Positions 31,258 to 42,061 of a stretch of 64,000 nucleotides of DNA are shown piece by piece; the stretch's first letter is position 1; each line of letters begins with the position of its first letter. The stretch is from Lucinisca nassula. Taxonomy: Eukaryota; Mollusca; Bivalvia; Lucinida; Lucinidae. Below the pieces are notes generated by a model. It did no database searches and was not told where the DNA came from. It saw nothing but the letters and a program-made list of their open reading frames with translations. Where the stretch lies: assembly GCA_963580285.1 (NCBI GenBank), contig OY757015.1, positions 149,976,082 to 150,040,081 on the forward strand, given 5' to 3'. The position numbers and the translations under genes were made by a program.

Positions 31258-31599
31258 ATGATATTTTCCAAACCACCATATGGCTTGGCTTCATATTTGG
31301 AATGGTGATAGATACAGGTCCAAAGTTTTATTCAAACAATACCACCTACCCTGCCCATGACCGCAAGGCCAAGGCCACATACTTAGATATATTGTAATAT
31401 TTAATCAGATATGACCGACAACAATAAAGAGAGATAGAAAAAATGCAGGCAACAACAAAATGCTTAGTTTAAAGAACATCTTTTAATTGAAAAAAAAAAT
31501 GTAGCTACCAACCAAGATCAAGGTGTTCACCAAAACTTATTTCAGAATCACAATTTTCCAATGGCATTCATTCATCGGTACTAGAAAAATCGGCGCGCA

Positions 31600-32329
31600 G
31601 ACATTTGCTCACAAGAAAATATCCCACAAAACAGTTGCTCACAAGACAATTGCCCACAAGACATTTGCCCACAACCTTAATGGAAAATAGAACAATTGCT
31701 CACAAAACATTTTTTCATGATTTTATTATTATTATGAAAGTCTTTTATTTATATCATCTTTAATTATGGTAACTATTTCTTCCTTTGGATTTCAAGTACA
31801 TGTAATTAGTGATAATTAAAACATCAGTAGTTTATTAATAACATTAAGTAATCAAATTGAATCATATCACCAATTTTAGGTGGTACATGTAAAAATGCTC
31901 ACATTTAAGGAAATCAAATGAATTCTTATAAAACTTTGGAAAAATAAATAAATAAATAAATAAAATAAATAAATAAATAAATAATGGTTCATTTTAATTA
32001 ATGATGAGTATATTTATCAAGCTGCTTTGTGATTGGTGATTAGTTGGCTATCATTTCATCCAACTACTGATGTTTTAATTATCACTAATTAGTTGAAATC
32101 CAGCTGATTATCTGTTACATAATACTTTCAGAAAGAAATGGTTTCCATAACCTATAGAAAATATAAATAAAAGACTTTCAAAATAAAAAAGAAAAAAAAA
32201 AGAAAAAAAAGAAAAAAAAATGTTGTGAGCAATTGTCCTATTTTCCATAATGCTTGTGGGCAGTTGTCTTGTGAGCAATTGTCTTGTGAGCAACTGTCAT
32301 GTGAGCAATTGTCTTGTGAGCAAATGTCA
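31600..32329. mobile_element. Fold-back element 3, ACATTTGCTCACAAG arrays in inverted order
   Basis: Left array 31600-31711 (GACATTTGCTCACAAG, CAGTTGCTCACAAG, CAATTGCCCACAAG, CATTTGCCCACAA, CAATTGCTCACAA). Right array 32221-32328 carries the complements. The arms continue inward: ATGAAAGTCTTTTATTTATA (31735) mirrors 32161-32180, and GTGATAATTAAAACATCAGT (31809) mirrors the 32069-32088 region, giving arms near 270 bp. The centre has an (AATA)n tract (31948-31983). Non-coding. Confidence 0.88.
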
Positions 32330-32960
32330 TGGAATCGAAAAATCGTTTGTCATTACTAATTTGGCAGCGGGAGAAAAACTGTAGACTTTATAGAAAGTTG
32401 TTACTTGTATAACAATCCGAGATCACCCGAAAATATTCAATTGGAAACGGTTAGTCACGGAATAGTTCACGGAAAGGATCGAATGTTTGATTGATGGATA
32501 GCAGCAAGAAAAATAGGTTGGAAGTAAAGTTGTGTATTCAGTGACCTAAAATAAAATAAATAATTGAGTCATTGTGTATATCAGGTGATAGTGATACTCT
32601 TAAGTATTTGAGATCTCATTTTTATTAATTGGAATATTCAGTTATTATGTTTTATTCGTTTATTTAGAGGATTAACCATGAGATATTTATCAGTTTCCTG
32701 TCAAACTTGATAAGTTTTTCACAAACAATTAACTGTAAAATATCAATTATTGAGAATTTCTGGACAATGAGAATCTTTTCAGTCAGTGAATTATTGACAA
32801 AACTCTTAGGATTAACTGTGTTAATAGGTTATGCCAGCTTACAAGGTAATTATTGCTTGCAACATTTCTTTTTTACAGCTACATTCTAAAGTTTATTGAA
32901 TTTTACCATATATCCTTGCTTACAGGTTTACTCTAACTACTAACTGTAAGAGAAGACAGC
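32330..32960. other. No feature seen
   Basis: AT-rich. No credible frame, repeat or RNA gene. Confidence 0.5.
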
Positions 32961-32964
32961 ACCT

Positions 32965-33365
32965 ACCGTAATGTTCCTAAGTGTTGGGGAAGATAGGCAT
33001 AAGCAAACAGTGCAGACCTGAGACAGTCTAATTAGGTTCTACACTGTTTGTCATTCTGTCTGCTCCTTGTGGGACTTGTTGCTGGATCGTGAAACAAATT
33101 TGTTAAAATTGACCATTAATTTTTTGCATTATTTACTGGCTCCCAGCTTACACTTCATCAATACTGGAAAAACAGGTAACCAGACCCCCCTGACCTTGAA
33201 AGGTCAGGGGGGTCTGGTTACCTGTTTTTCCAACACTGATAGCCTTCAGACTAGGAACCAGCAGATAATGCAAATAAGGTGAATTTTTGGAGTATTACAA
33301 CTGTATAAGAAGATAGATAGATAGATACAGCAAGTTCTCAGGGTGCCTGAAATTTAAGGAATTTT
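32965..33365. mobile_element. MITE-C copy 2 with a nested palindrome
   Basis: GTTCCTAAGTGTTGGGGAAG, core-1 variant (CAAACAGTGCAGACCTGAGA...GTTCTACACTGTTTGTCATT), CTTGTTGCTGGATCGTGAAA, then GTGCCTGAAATTTAAGGAAT at the far end. A 160-bp palindromic element (33113-33275) and a GATA microsatellite (33308-33325) lie inside. Confidence 0.65.
33113..33275. mobile_element. Small palindromic MITE with a ~30-bp perfect central palindrome
   Basis: Outer arms TTGCATTATTTACTGGCTCC / mirror of TTGCATTATCTGCTGGTTCC. Centre GGTAACCAGACCCCCCTGAC and its exact complement around CTTGAAAGG (33176-33223). Its outer half also occurs alone at 40925-40965. Confidence 0.8.
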
Positions 33366-33521
33366 ACAGTATTTTGTAACATTTGAATCAGAACAGTAAT
33401 ATTATTTGTGACAAATGTTTATTTATGATTCATGTAATATTCCCGCATGTTGATGGCATCTTCCCTGGTTATAAATTTCAGCGATTATATACATATATTT
33501 TCCTTTTTTCAGCTCCAACAC

Positions 33522-33665
33522 AGAATTTGGGTACTCATTGAGCTGGTCCTTATGAGTACCCACAATTTATTTTTGAGCAAGAATAAAATGATGAATGTAT
33601 ACCCGTTATACCCCACTTTTCAATATATCAAGTTGGGTTTAAAGGGGTATTCTTTACAAGGACTT
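33522..33665. mobile_element. MITE-D fragment
   Basis: GGGTACTCATTGAG-TGGTCCTTATGAGTACCC (decayed core-2), CACAATTTATTTTTGAGCAA, TATACCCCACTTTTCAATAT. Right half only. Confidence 0.6.
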
Positions 33666-33792
33666 AATGGTGCATGTAGTAGGAAATCCAGATAATGTTT
33701 TTTTTTGTTTTTTTTTTTTTGGTAGAAAATAGCCATGCTATTCTTATTGCAGACAGTGTATACCCAGATCAGACAGGGCATTTGATCAGAGC

Positions 33793-34069
33793 ATCACGAA
33801 AACACGCCTATATAATTTTGACCCCCTTGAACCCCACTTTTATGTAGTAAAACTGGGATTTCCGGGGGTATACCTTATTTTTCTTATTTCTGCTCTAAAA
33901 TATAGATTGTGGGTATTCGTTAGAACCTCTTCTATGAGGCGGTTCTAACGAGTGCTCACACTCTATATTTTAGAGCAGAAATGAGAAAAATATCACAATT
34001 TTTCATCTTAAATTTTCATATTTTTCGGCGATAAAGGTGGCAATGTATTTTTATAGGCTTGTTTGCGCA
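33793..34069. mobile_element. MITE-D copy 3 with core-2 hairpin
   Basis: CACGAAAACACGCCTATATA at the left and the mirror of GCGCAAACAAGCCTATAAAA at the right. Core-2 variant at 33912-33955. A core-1-like scrap (33750-33790) lies just outside the left end. Confidence 0.85.
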
Positions 34070-34299
34070 ATGGTTTACATGCTTACAGTACAGGAATTTA
34101 AGGTTAAACGAAACAGTATAAGCCCCTGTTCAGTACCATTTTCCCAGCCTACACTCAGAGACAAGCAACCCACAAGACCAGTGATGTCAGTGTTTCAAGA
34201 TCTTACGTTCAAAACAGTTTTTGTGACGGATGAAGAGCTAGTGACGGGGCCCATCCTTTATCCATTTTTATAGTGAATGTAATCTTCCCCCTCACCGTA

Positions 34300-34525
34300 A
34301 ATATCCTAAAAATTGGGACACCTGGAGAAGTTGCTGTAATTCTCCAAAAATAAGGAGTCCAATTCACCTAATTTTAAAGATCACACAACTGGAGACCTCT
34401 TGCTATATAAATCGTAATGATCCTAAGTATTGGGACAGACAGGCCTAAGCAAACAGTGCTAACCCAGATCAGACTGCTTCTAGCATTCTGATCAAGGTCT
34501 ACACCGTTTGCCATTCTGCATGCAC
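34300..34525. mobile_element. MITE-C copy 3
   Basis: TGGACACC-like left (GACACCTGGAGAAGTTGCTG), GTAATGATCCTAAGTATTGG, CAAACAGTGCTAACCCAGAT, GGTCTACACCGTTTGCCATT. Confidence 0.65.
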
Positions 34526-34542
34526 CTATTCACCATACCGTA

Positions 34543-34860
34543 TTCGACCTATTTACCACACATGCTCCTATAAGCGCACACCCAAGCTTTTTCTGGAAAA
34601 AATACACAAGTGCACACTTTACAGTAACCTTCCAACAAATTCATACTGAGTTTTGCTGCATCTTTGACCCAGACAATCATATGTATATGTGGTGAACCCC
34701 TCTGCTGAAATTCAACTCTATGAAGTAATCATGTCAGAAGCTTTTTTTTCGTATTTTTTTTTGGCGAGGTCTGCTGACAGCCGGCTGGCACCAGACTTTT
34801 AGGTCTAGTGACAGCCGGCTGTCACCAGACCTAAAAGTCTGCTGACAGCCAGCAATAATA
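34543..34860 (+). repeat. MITE-J sequence, plus orientation
   Basis: ACCGTATTCGACCTATTTAC, AAGCGCACACCCA, TTTTTTTTCGTATTTTTTTT, then a hairpin of CTGCTGACAGCCGGCTGGCA, GACTTTTAGGTCTAGTGACA and GACCTAAAAGTCTGCTGACA. The same sequence lies inverted at 40699-40920. Confidence 0.75.
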
Positions 34861-35369
34861 TTTCTTCAATACTAAGTACATTTTCATATTCTTATCTTCA
34901 CCATATGTCTGGATCCAATTATAGAACTAGAAATGTATAAAGTTTGATTAAAATTCATCAATTGGGCATGAGCTTGGGTGCAGAAAACCAATTTTTGGCT
35001 GAAAATCAAGTTTTCTGGAGCCTATGACCTTAAAAATTAGGACAAGGTCACCAAAGTCTTATTAAATTTTTTGTTGCTGCTACATGTATATTGAAAAGTT
35101 GACCAAAATCCACTGATTTGTTCATGAGATAGGGTGCAGATAAGCCATTTTTTGTCCAAAGTTGACACTTTTTAGGGACCTGTGCCTTTTAAAACCAAAA
35201 CATGACTGATTTCCCCCTCCTAGTGAACCATGTTAGATTGGTCACAAATTCACAATCCATCCATATGTTCAGGAGATATAGTGCCTAAATCAGGATATGC
35301 CGAGCCGCTGTCGCTGATGCAAACAGGATCTGCACCTAAAACAACATATCCTTCTCCCCCTGTTATTTT

Positions 35370-36765
35370 TTTTAGCTCACCAGAGCCGAAGCTTATGGGA
35401 TAGGCAGTTATCTGTCATTGTCTGACGTCAACACTTTTAAATGACAACTCCTCTGAAGCCACTGGGCCGATTCAGCCCAAACTTAATCTGAGTATCCTTG
35501 GGCTGGGGGATCGAAAGTTTGTGTTTTTTTGTGTTTTTTTTTATGAAAATGGGCTCATTAGTTTGGTTGCTGTGGCAACTTGGAGTTTCCATGGGGAAAA
35601 TAGAAAAATGGCATTTACTGCTAAGCCTTTGACAAAAAATTTATAGAAATGTTCCTTGAGTAAATTTCTTTCAGCCATATACTTTTATGCCAACCTGGGG
35701 ATCCCCCAGGGTGTGCCGAGACCATGTCCCATCCCCTCCATTGCATAAAAGGCCATGTAACTTGGAAACCATTCAGATCCCCACCCCCAAACCATATATT
35801 CGTGTTCTTTGTGATAAGACACACTCAGTGACACCAACCTGGGGATCCCCTGGTTGTGCTGGGGCCATGCCCCACCCCCTCCACTTAGTTAATCCAATAT
35901 CTCAAACCGTTCAAATCCGCACCCCTAAACCAATTACCATATATATTCTTGTTCCTTATAAGACACATTCAGTGATACCAACCTAGGGGTCTCCCGGGTG
36001 TGCCTGAGTGCCATGTCCCGACCTTCCACTTCAAAAAAGGTGAAATATCTGAGAAACTGTTCAGGTTACCCCATCCCTAAACCACATTAAATTTTTTCCT
36101 TATGATAAGACGCATTCAGTGATACCAACATGTTGGCCCAGGGGGTGTTCCGGCTCGGCCGGCCCATCCCTCCACTGCATAAAAAGCTCTATATTTCAGA
36201 AACCATTAAGATCCCCGCCCCTAAACCATATATTTTCTTATTCATTATGGTAAGACTCATTCAGTCACACCAACCTGAGGGTCTCTTTGTGCTGCAGCAA
36301 TGTGCTGGGGGCATGCCCCGCCCCTCCACTTCATAAAATGCCATATATCATAGAAGCCATTCAGATCCAGACCCATAATCATATGCATTCTCATTCCTTA
36401 TAATTAGACATATTACGGTAAATCACACCAACTTGTGGGGTCCTCTCCCCTCCATTTCACAAAAGGGCCTCATATCTCAAAAACTGTTCAAATCCACACC
36501 CTTAAACCATATATATTCTTGGTCCTTTTGATAAGACACATTCAGAGACAACACAATCTAGAGCTTTTCTGGTGTCCAGCAGGGCCATGCCCCAACCCCT
36601 CCGATGCCGAAAAGGCATTGTATCTCAAGAATCGTACAGATCCCCACCCTTAATCCATATATATTCTTGTTCCTTTTGATATGGCGCATTCAGTGATACC
36701 AACCATGGCTTCATTGGGTCCATGCCCCATCCCCGCCACTTCATAAAATAACAAATATTTCAGAT
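35370..36765 (+). mobile_element. Pearl-like array, one end only
   Basis: Starts TTTAGCTCACCAGAGCCGAA like the 56.36-kb element. Seven or so units of ~130-150 bp follow with ATACCAACCTGGGGATCCCC, CATGCCCC-CCCTCCACTT, ATATCTCAAA-CCGTTCA and TATATTCTTGTTCCTTAT. No closing GGCC hairpin seen. Confidence 0.6.
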
Positions 36766-36769
36766 ACAG

Positions 36770-37400
36770 TGTCGACATGGGTGCTCCGGGGTATTGGGGG
36801 TATGTTTGGGAGACTTTAAAATCGGTATGTTAAAATATTGTAATGTGCCCACTCTGTGGCTGGCCGAACATCGGTACCTACGAATCTTATGTGGTTTATG
36901 TTTCGATGGGACATTTTATGAGTATTTCATGGTTCAATTCGGTTGTCATGCCCTCCCATTTACCCGGTCAAGACAGGGGATGTTTACTTACCTGTTGCAT
37001 GTAATTATTCAGTTTAGGCTGTTAGTTTAAACGCATTTTTATCATAAAATGTCCCACTATTCTGCACCGATTATTGTTTACATGTTTCTGTGTATTGATT
37101 ACTTTGTGTAAGTCCAATATTGAGCGAAAGCGAGGCTGTCTGTCAGACGCTGTGTATCGTAGGTGAACTGTCAAAGTCAAAATCCTCGGGTTTGCTCAAA
37201 AATAATCAAAGAACCCTTTTTAATCCTTTTGCATCATTGCGTGTATCGTACAGACCATTCATTTCTCCATCGTTTCGCATATATTTTATACTGCATTCCA
37301 TTCAGTTCTGTCGAGTTATCGCTGTTTCTTTGCAACTACCCGGCGATTTTCTATCTGTTTATCGGCCGCCATTGACGTATTCCGCGATATTGTTGTTGTT
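36770..37400. other. Unassigned, no repeat recognised
   Basis: About 630 bp without recognised repeats. Its codon-like frames (36794-37030, 37120-37422) have no family features. It could be 5' flank or exon of an unseen gene; I see no decisive signal. Confidence 0.35.
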
Positions 37401-37417
37401 TTCCTGCAAGGAGACGT

Positions 37418-37600
37418 CGTAGGATCACGTGATCCTACAGACTTTTTTTGCAGGAACGTACGATCTTACGCTCAATAATCGTGGGAATGTATGACTTTCA
37501 ATCAAATTTCGTAGGATTGTAGGGTGTAGGATCGTATACTATATAAAGGCAGACCGTAGGATTTTCAAGGACTTCACCTTTTGGCTACTGCTCTGAACGG
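37418..37600 (+). promoter_or_regulatory. Candidate promoter: E-box palindrome, GTAGGATC repeats, TATA box
   Basis: A 20-bp perfect palindrome centred on CACGTG (37418-37437) is followed by five or so variants of GTAGGATYGTA and then TATATAAAGGCAG at 37540-37552. Geometry fits a TATA promoter with upstream repeats, but no ORF follows; a decayed element end is an alternative. Confidence 0.35.
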
Positions 37601-38325
37601 CCGTGTTTTTAGGTCTCTCTACGTTTTTATTCATTTTTCGAAATAATTTCCACTTCTTTTAATTCTAAAGCCATAAAAAATACTAAAATGGATGCAGGAA
37701 GCTTCTTGTTATAGCTGTCGTCGAAATTTACCATTTTAAAGCGTAAAGCAAGAGAAATTATACCCACAGTTCACCATGATCACATTTCCATTTAATATCT
37801 CATTGCACTCATTAAGTCTCATTGTTGCTGAAGCTGACACAGCCTAGTGCGTGTGTGTTTGCAAGTGATTCACACGATTTTCTACGTTAGTCTCAGTCCC
37901 ATGCTACCATTTTCCCTTAATTTCATCGTTTCATAAATGCTTTGTATTAACAGTCTTCTTGTTACTTGTTTATCATTATTGCGTTAAGGTTGAAAATTTA
38001 ATCAAAGTACTAAAAGTACTGCCAAAAATGCAATAAACCAAACAAAGCAAAGTATGCATACGTCTTTAGTATTATTTTCCTTCCATTAAGTCTAACAGGA
38101 ATCGTACGTCTGTCCAAAGGTCATTTCCGTTGAAGTCCAATTTTAGTTTGTTTATTTGAACGAGTATCTAGAGTAACCGGTCTCGTGCAGTTATTACTGG
38201 TTTAGTAGCCCCCTGATCCCATTGAAGGGCGTTGTCTGTTGTGGAAGACCTCGAGCCCGTAACAATATATTGCTGCCAGTGGACAGTGCCCACCTGAGAT
38301 CTGGTGAGCAAAGTGGCCTATGGAC
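37601..38325. other. No feature seen
   Basis: AT-rich, no repeat recognised, no long frame. Confidence 0.4.
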
Positions 38326-38500
38326 CTCTTGTTTTTGTTTTGGTTTTATGGCCCTTTCAAGTTTCGCTTATTTTGAGCTGGTTGTTAATCAGTGGCGGGC
38401 AAAAAACCAGAGTTCCCGGATAAAAACCACATGACCGTCCCTTGCAGAACCTCCTAATGATTAACAGTTCAATGGTACTTTTACCCACTAGGCCTTGAAG
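38326..38500 (-). mobile_element. SINE-I 3' part, minus strand
   Basis: Minus strand reads GTTCTGCAAGGGACGGTCAT, TTTTTATCCGGGAACTCTGG, GAAAGGGCCATAAAACC, as in SINE-I. Confidence 0.65.
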
Positions 38501-38744
38501 TCTATTTGTTGGGGGACATAATTCTAGTCATACTTGATAGTCATAACAAAGCATTGATTCTACCTACACTGACATTATGTTCTGGGATGTCTTAGAAGCT
38601 AGACTAATTATACCCCCGGCATATGAAGTATGCTATGGGGGTATATAGTTTTTAGCTTGTCATTCGACCATTTGTCTGTCCATCCGTCCATGTGTCAGTC
38701 TGTCCGTCCATCCGGTAACATTTAGGTTAAAGTTTCTGTTTTGT

Positions 38745-39026
38745 TTGAGTTGCCGTTTTCACATCCCCATTAACGCTATTAAGGTAATTTTGGAGACATT
38801 GCTTCCAATTTTGTGGGACTTTTACCCAACATTCAGAGATGAAATGACATCTCAAGCCCTACCACCCATAAAAACCGTTAGGGTTTAAGGAGCCATCTGA
38901 CTCGCATCACTTTTCCTGGGCAGACTTAGACCTAAGCTGTTTACCAGTATTCAAGTTCGGTCTGTTTCAGCTCTGCGCGGAAGCACCGTGCAGCCCAATC
39001 TATTTCTCCAGGCCCCCATGGGGGGG
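38745..39026 (-). mobile_element. SINE-IV, minus strand
   Basis: Complete order on minus strand from GCCTGGAGAAATAGATTGGG to CAAAACAGAAAC; TSD not clear. Confidence 0.75.
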
Positions 39027-39029
39027 TGC

Positions 39030-39900
39030 TTGGTTCAAGTTTTGCGTCAAAGTTTCTAAGAGATTTTATCTTCTGAACCCTTTCGTAGATATAGTTGATA
39101 CTTACATTGAAGTTACATACATGTACTGGTCTCAAAATTTCATTGATGCATGTCCCACCCCCACAGTGACCTTGAGGTCAAGGTCACAGACTCAGAAATT
39201 TCACATTCATAGGTGTAAAATTTCCCTCAAACTTACTCGCCCTTATCCTCTAAACTTTTCATTTAGGTGCTGAAAATGAAGAAAAAGTAAGGTCAGTTTT
39301 GAAAACCTCACTCGCCCTGCCTTAAAACTTACTCGCAAATGCGAGCGGGCGAGTGGAATTTTACATCCCTGACATTTGGTTAAAGTTTTAAGACAAAGTT
39401 TATAGATGCATGTATGTTCTAAACTCTAAGACAAACTGAGTTGATGCTTGCATCAATGTTGCATACCAGTCCAAAGATTTTGTGATGTATGTCCCTTCCC
39501 CCATCCACGGTGACCTTGACCTCAAGGTCACAGACTTAGAAATTTTACATTTGGTTAAAAGTTTTATGACAAAGTTTATACATGTAGATGCCTGTATTTT
39601 CTAAACTCTAAGACAAATCCAATTGATACTTGCATCGATGTTGCATACCAGTCCAAAGATTTCATTGATGTATACCCCACCCTGCTGCTTCAGTAACATG
39701 GATGTCCCCACCCTTCAGTAACTTTGATGCCCTCACTCCATTGGTCCATTTAGAAATTTTATGTTTGGTTTAGCTTTTACAAGCACATTTGTAGATTCTT
39801 ATAGCTTCTTGACTTCTTCATTCATATTACATAAAGCTTGAAAGATATATCAAAGGGTGGCGCTGACCGGGGGTATGTGTGACTCTTTGTCTAGTTTTTA
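39030..39900 (+). repeat. Tandem array of ~200-bp units
   Basis: Units share CAGACTTAGAAATTT, GTTTTA-GACAAAGTTTATA, TCTAAACTCTAAGACAAA and CCAGTCCAAAGATTT. MITE-G copy 2 interrupts the first unit. Confidence 0.65.
39208..39371. mobile_element. MITE-G copy 2, 5-bp TSD
   Basis: 164 bp, ends CATAGGTGTAAAATTTCC and mirror of CAGGGATGTAAAATTCCA, flanked by ACATT at 39203-39207 and 39372-39376. Confidence 0.88.
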
Positions 39901-39950
39901 AGCACTCATATTTTCCAAACCATTTGATGGATTGGATCCATATTTGGAAT

Positions 39951-40255
39951 GTGTTTGTTTGAATTGAGGTTTAACATCCATGTCAACACTTATTTAGGTC
40001 ATTTTGGAGATGTTGCTTCCAATTTTGTTGGACTTTTACCTGACATTGAGATGAAATGACATCTCAAGCCCTGCCACCCAATGAAACCAAAAGGCTTATA
40101 TGCATTGGACAGTCTGGCTCATTCCACTTTACCTTGGCAGGCTTAGTCCTTCGAAGCGGTTTACCAGTACTCATGTGTGGTCAGTTTCAGCTCTGCGTGG
40201 AAGCTTCATGCAGCCCAATCTATTTCTCCAAGCCCCGATGGGCGGGTGCAGGTTT
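39951..40255 (-). mobile_element. SINE-IV, minus strand
   Basis: TGTTTGTTTGAATTGAGGTT tail complement through CCTTGGCAGGCTTAGTCC to AAGCCCCGATGGGCGGGTGC. Confidence 0.75.
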
Positions 40256-40698
40256 AATCAGCAATACACCCCACCACCACACAAACACCTATGCCAATAA
40301 CCTCAAAGACACTATTCCAGGTGAGATATGCTGTCTGATGACAACTGTTGTTACATGACTTTTTTGGGGTGAGATGAGCCCCTAGACGGGGGCATCTGTG
40401 TCATATTGACACATTTCTAGTTCTGTCAGTGCTGTTCAAACCCAGATGAATTATGTGCCCACCACTCTTCTCAAGTTTGTACATGTAAGTTCTGCTGATG
40501 GTATGGCTAGAAATCACTTTATGGTTTATGATTTAGAACTAAGCTGCAATAATACCAGCATTGTTACACAAAGTTTGAACAAAAATACAAGTCCCCATTA
40601 GAAATTATTGCATCCTTCACTGTTCAACAAAGTTCTTCAAGCGGTATGGTAGCTCATGAAACAGGATAAGTTATTTAGTTAAAAAGAACATGCTTATT
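40256..40698. other. No feature seen
   Basis: No frame or repeat recognised. Confidence 0.4.
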
Positions 40699-40920
40699 AT
40701 TGAGTAAATATTATAGCTGGCTGTCAGCAGACTTTTAGGTCTGGTGACAGCCGGCTGTCGCTAGACCTAAAAGTCTGGTGCCAGCCGGCTGTCAGCAGAC
40801 ACTTCCATTTTTTTTCGTATTGAGTGTGCGCTTAATAGGTATAGATTTTTCACCACAATATTTTCATACAATTTTGAAAAAAATAAGCGCACGGCGTGGT
40901 AAATAGATAGAATACGGTAT
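40699..40920 (-). repeat. MITE-J sequence, inverted orientation
   Basis: Complement of the 34543-34860 sequence in the same block order: AGCCGGCT hairpin, TTTTTTTTCGTATTGAGTGT, AAGCGCACGGCG, GGTAAATAGATAGAATACGG. About 100 bp between the blocks are absent compared with the 34.5-kb copy. Confidence 0.75.
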
Positions 40921-41336
40921 TTACATTATATGCTGGCTCCCAGTTTGCACATTGTCAATATTGGAAAAACCTTAAATCAAACAAACAAACCTACATGTAC
41001 ACTGTAAAGCAAAAAGTTCTGCCATTTTGTGGTTTCCTTTACAAAATAGGTTAATAAAAATATTTCTGTATTTCAGAAGTATATTACCCTGTTGTATTGA
41101 ATTAATCATATTTGATTATTTACATACATATCTGATCCTTTCTGATATTAACATGATACAATTATTTGTAAAAAAAAAAGTCGGTTTTCCAAGAAAAAAA
41201 CATGACTAATAAATTCTTTGTTGCCTTTGAATCAGATAACTATGAACCACATGGGTACTGCTTTCACCCTAAATTATTTTTATAAAATATTCGGACACCT
41301 TACAATACTTTTTCTAAAATTTGAACAAGTACAATT

Positions 41337-41488
41337 TTATTACCGGTACTTAGTTGTGTTTTTCGTTTTTATTCAATTTTTCACGGAAAATTCTTGTAGT
41401 TAATAGTGCAGGCCCTGATCAGATGCCACATTCTGCGGCGTCTGATCTGCCAAGGTACCCCTTTAGGGATTTCCCGCCTGCAATGGGT
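41337..41488. mobile_element. MITE-B' relative, left end lost
   Basis: TTTTTCGTTTTTATTCAATT, GACGGAAAATTCTT-like, core-1 (GGCCCTGATCAGATGCCACA), GCAATGGG-TTAA right end. Complete relative at 45380-45555. Confidence 0.65.
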
Positions 41489-41631
41489 TAAAGAACCATC
41501 GTGTGTGTCTTGACTAATGTATTGCAAATTATTCTACAGCATGTGACATAAAATGCATTGACTATGAGCTGGCTGTGTGTGGTGAAAAGGTGCTAATGTT
41601 TCTGTCAGAGTGTGTGATTGATAAAGCCAAA

Positions 41632-41935
41632 GCACCCCTACCCATCGGGTCTTGGAGAAATAGATTGGGCTGCATAGTGCTTCCACACAGAGCTGAAACT
41701 ACCAAACTTTTGAGTATTGGTAAACTACATGTATTTAGAAGTTAAAAAACTGTTGCGAGTTGGATCGTCCCTTAAATTGGAATAATCTCTGGTGGTTTCT
41801 TTGGGCAGCATGACTTGAAAGTTCATTTCATCTCAATGCTGGGTAAAAGTTCTACAAAATCAGAAGCAACATCTCCAAAATGACCTAAATAGTGTTGACA
41901 GGGATGTAAACCCTCAACAAAAAACAAGCAGCTAC
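41632..41935 (+). mobile_element. SINE-IV, diverged
   Basis: CCCCTACCCATCGGGTCTTG, GAGATTGGGCTGCAT-like, TCATTTCATCTCAATGCTGG, TTGACAGGGATGTAAACC. Middle partly replaced near 41720-41790. Confidence 0.65.
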
Positions 41936-42061
41936 TACATGTACCCACCTCTGATTAACAGTCAGCTCAAAATAAGTGAAATAATCTTGAAAGTGCCGTA
42001 ACACCAAAACCAAAAAACAGTCTGGCTCATTTTGACAGACTGGTTTTGAACATATATAGCT

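Larger units (their letters stand above)
29385..31400 (+). repeat. Tandem array (~170 bp units) split by PLE and MITE-D insertions
   Basis: Units with GGTATGATGATAGAT, CAGCAATACCCCCACCCATG and CAAGGTCAAGGTTA-AGACTTAG lie at 29440-29580, 30150-30540, 30730-30980 and 31258-31400. Inserts at 29583-30150, 30541-30725 and 30981-31257 interrupt what was one array. Confidence 0.7.

Noticed and set aside
37120..37422. Two overlapping plus-strand frames (100 and 70 aa) as exons
   Set aside because: Low-complexity hydrophobic residues, overlapping frames, no conserved motif. The region may be transcribed, but I cannot support a protein.
34543..40920. 6.4-kb Maverick/Polinton-like transposon with long inverted ends
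   Set aside because: No polymerase, integrase or capsid frames between the arms, only other repeats. Two independent MITE insertions are simpler; kept only as a finding to test.
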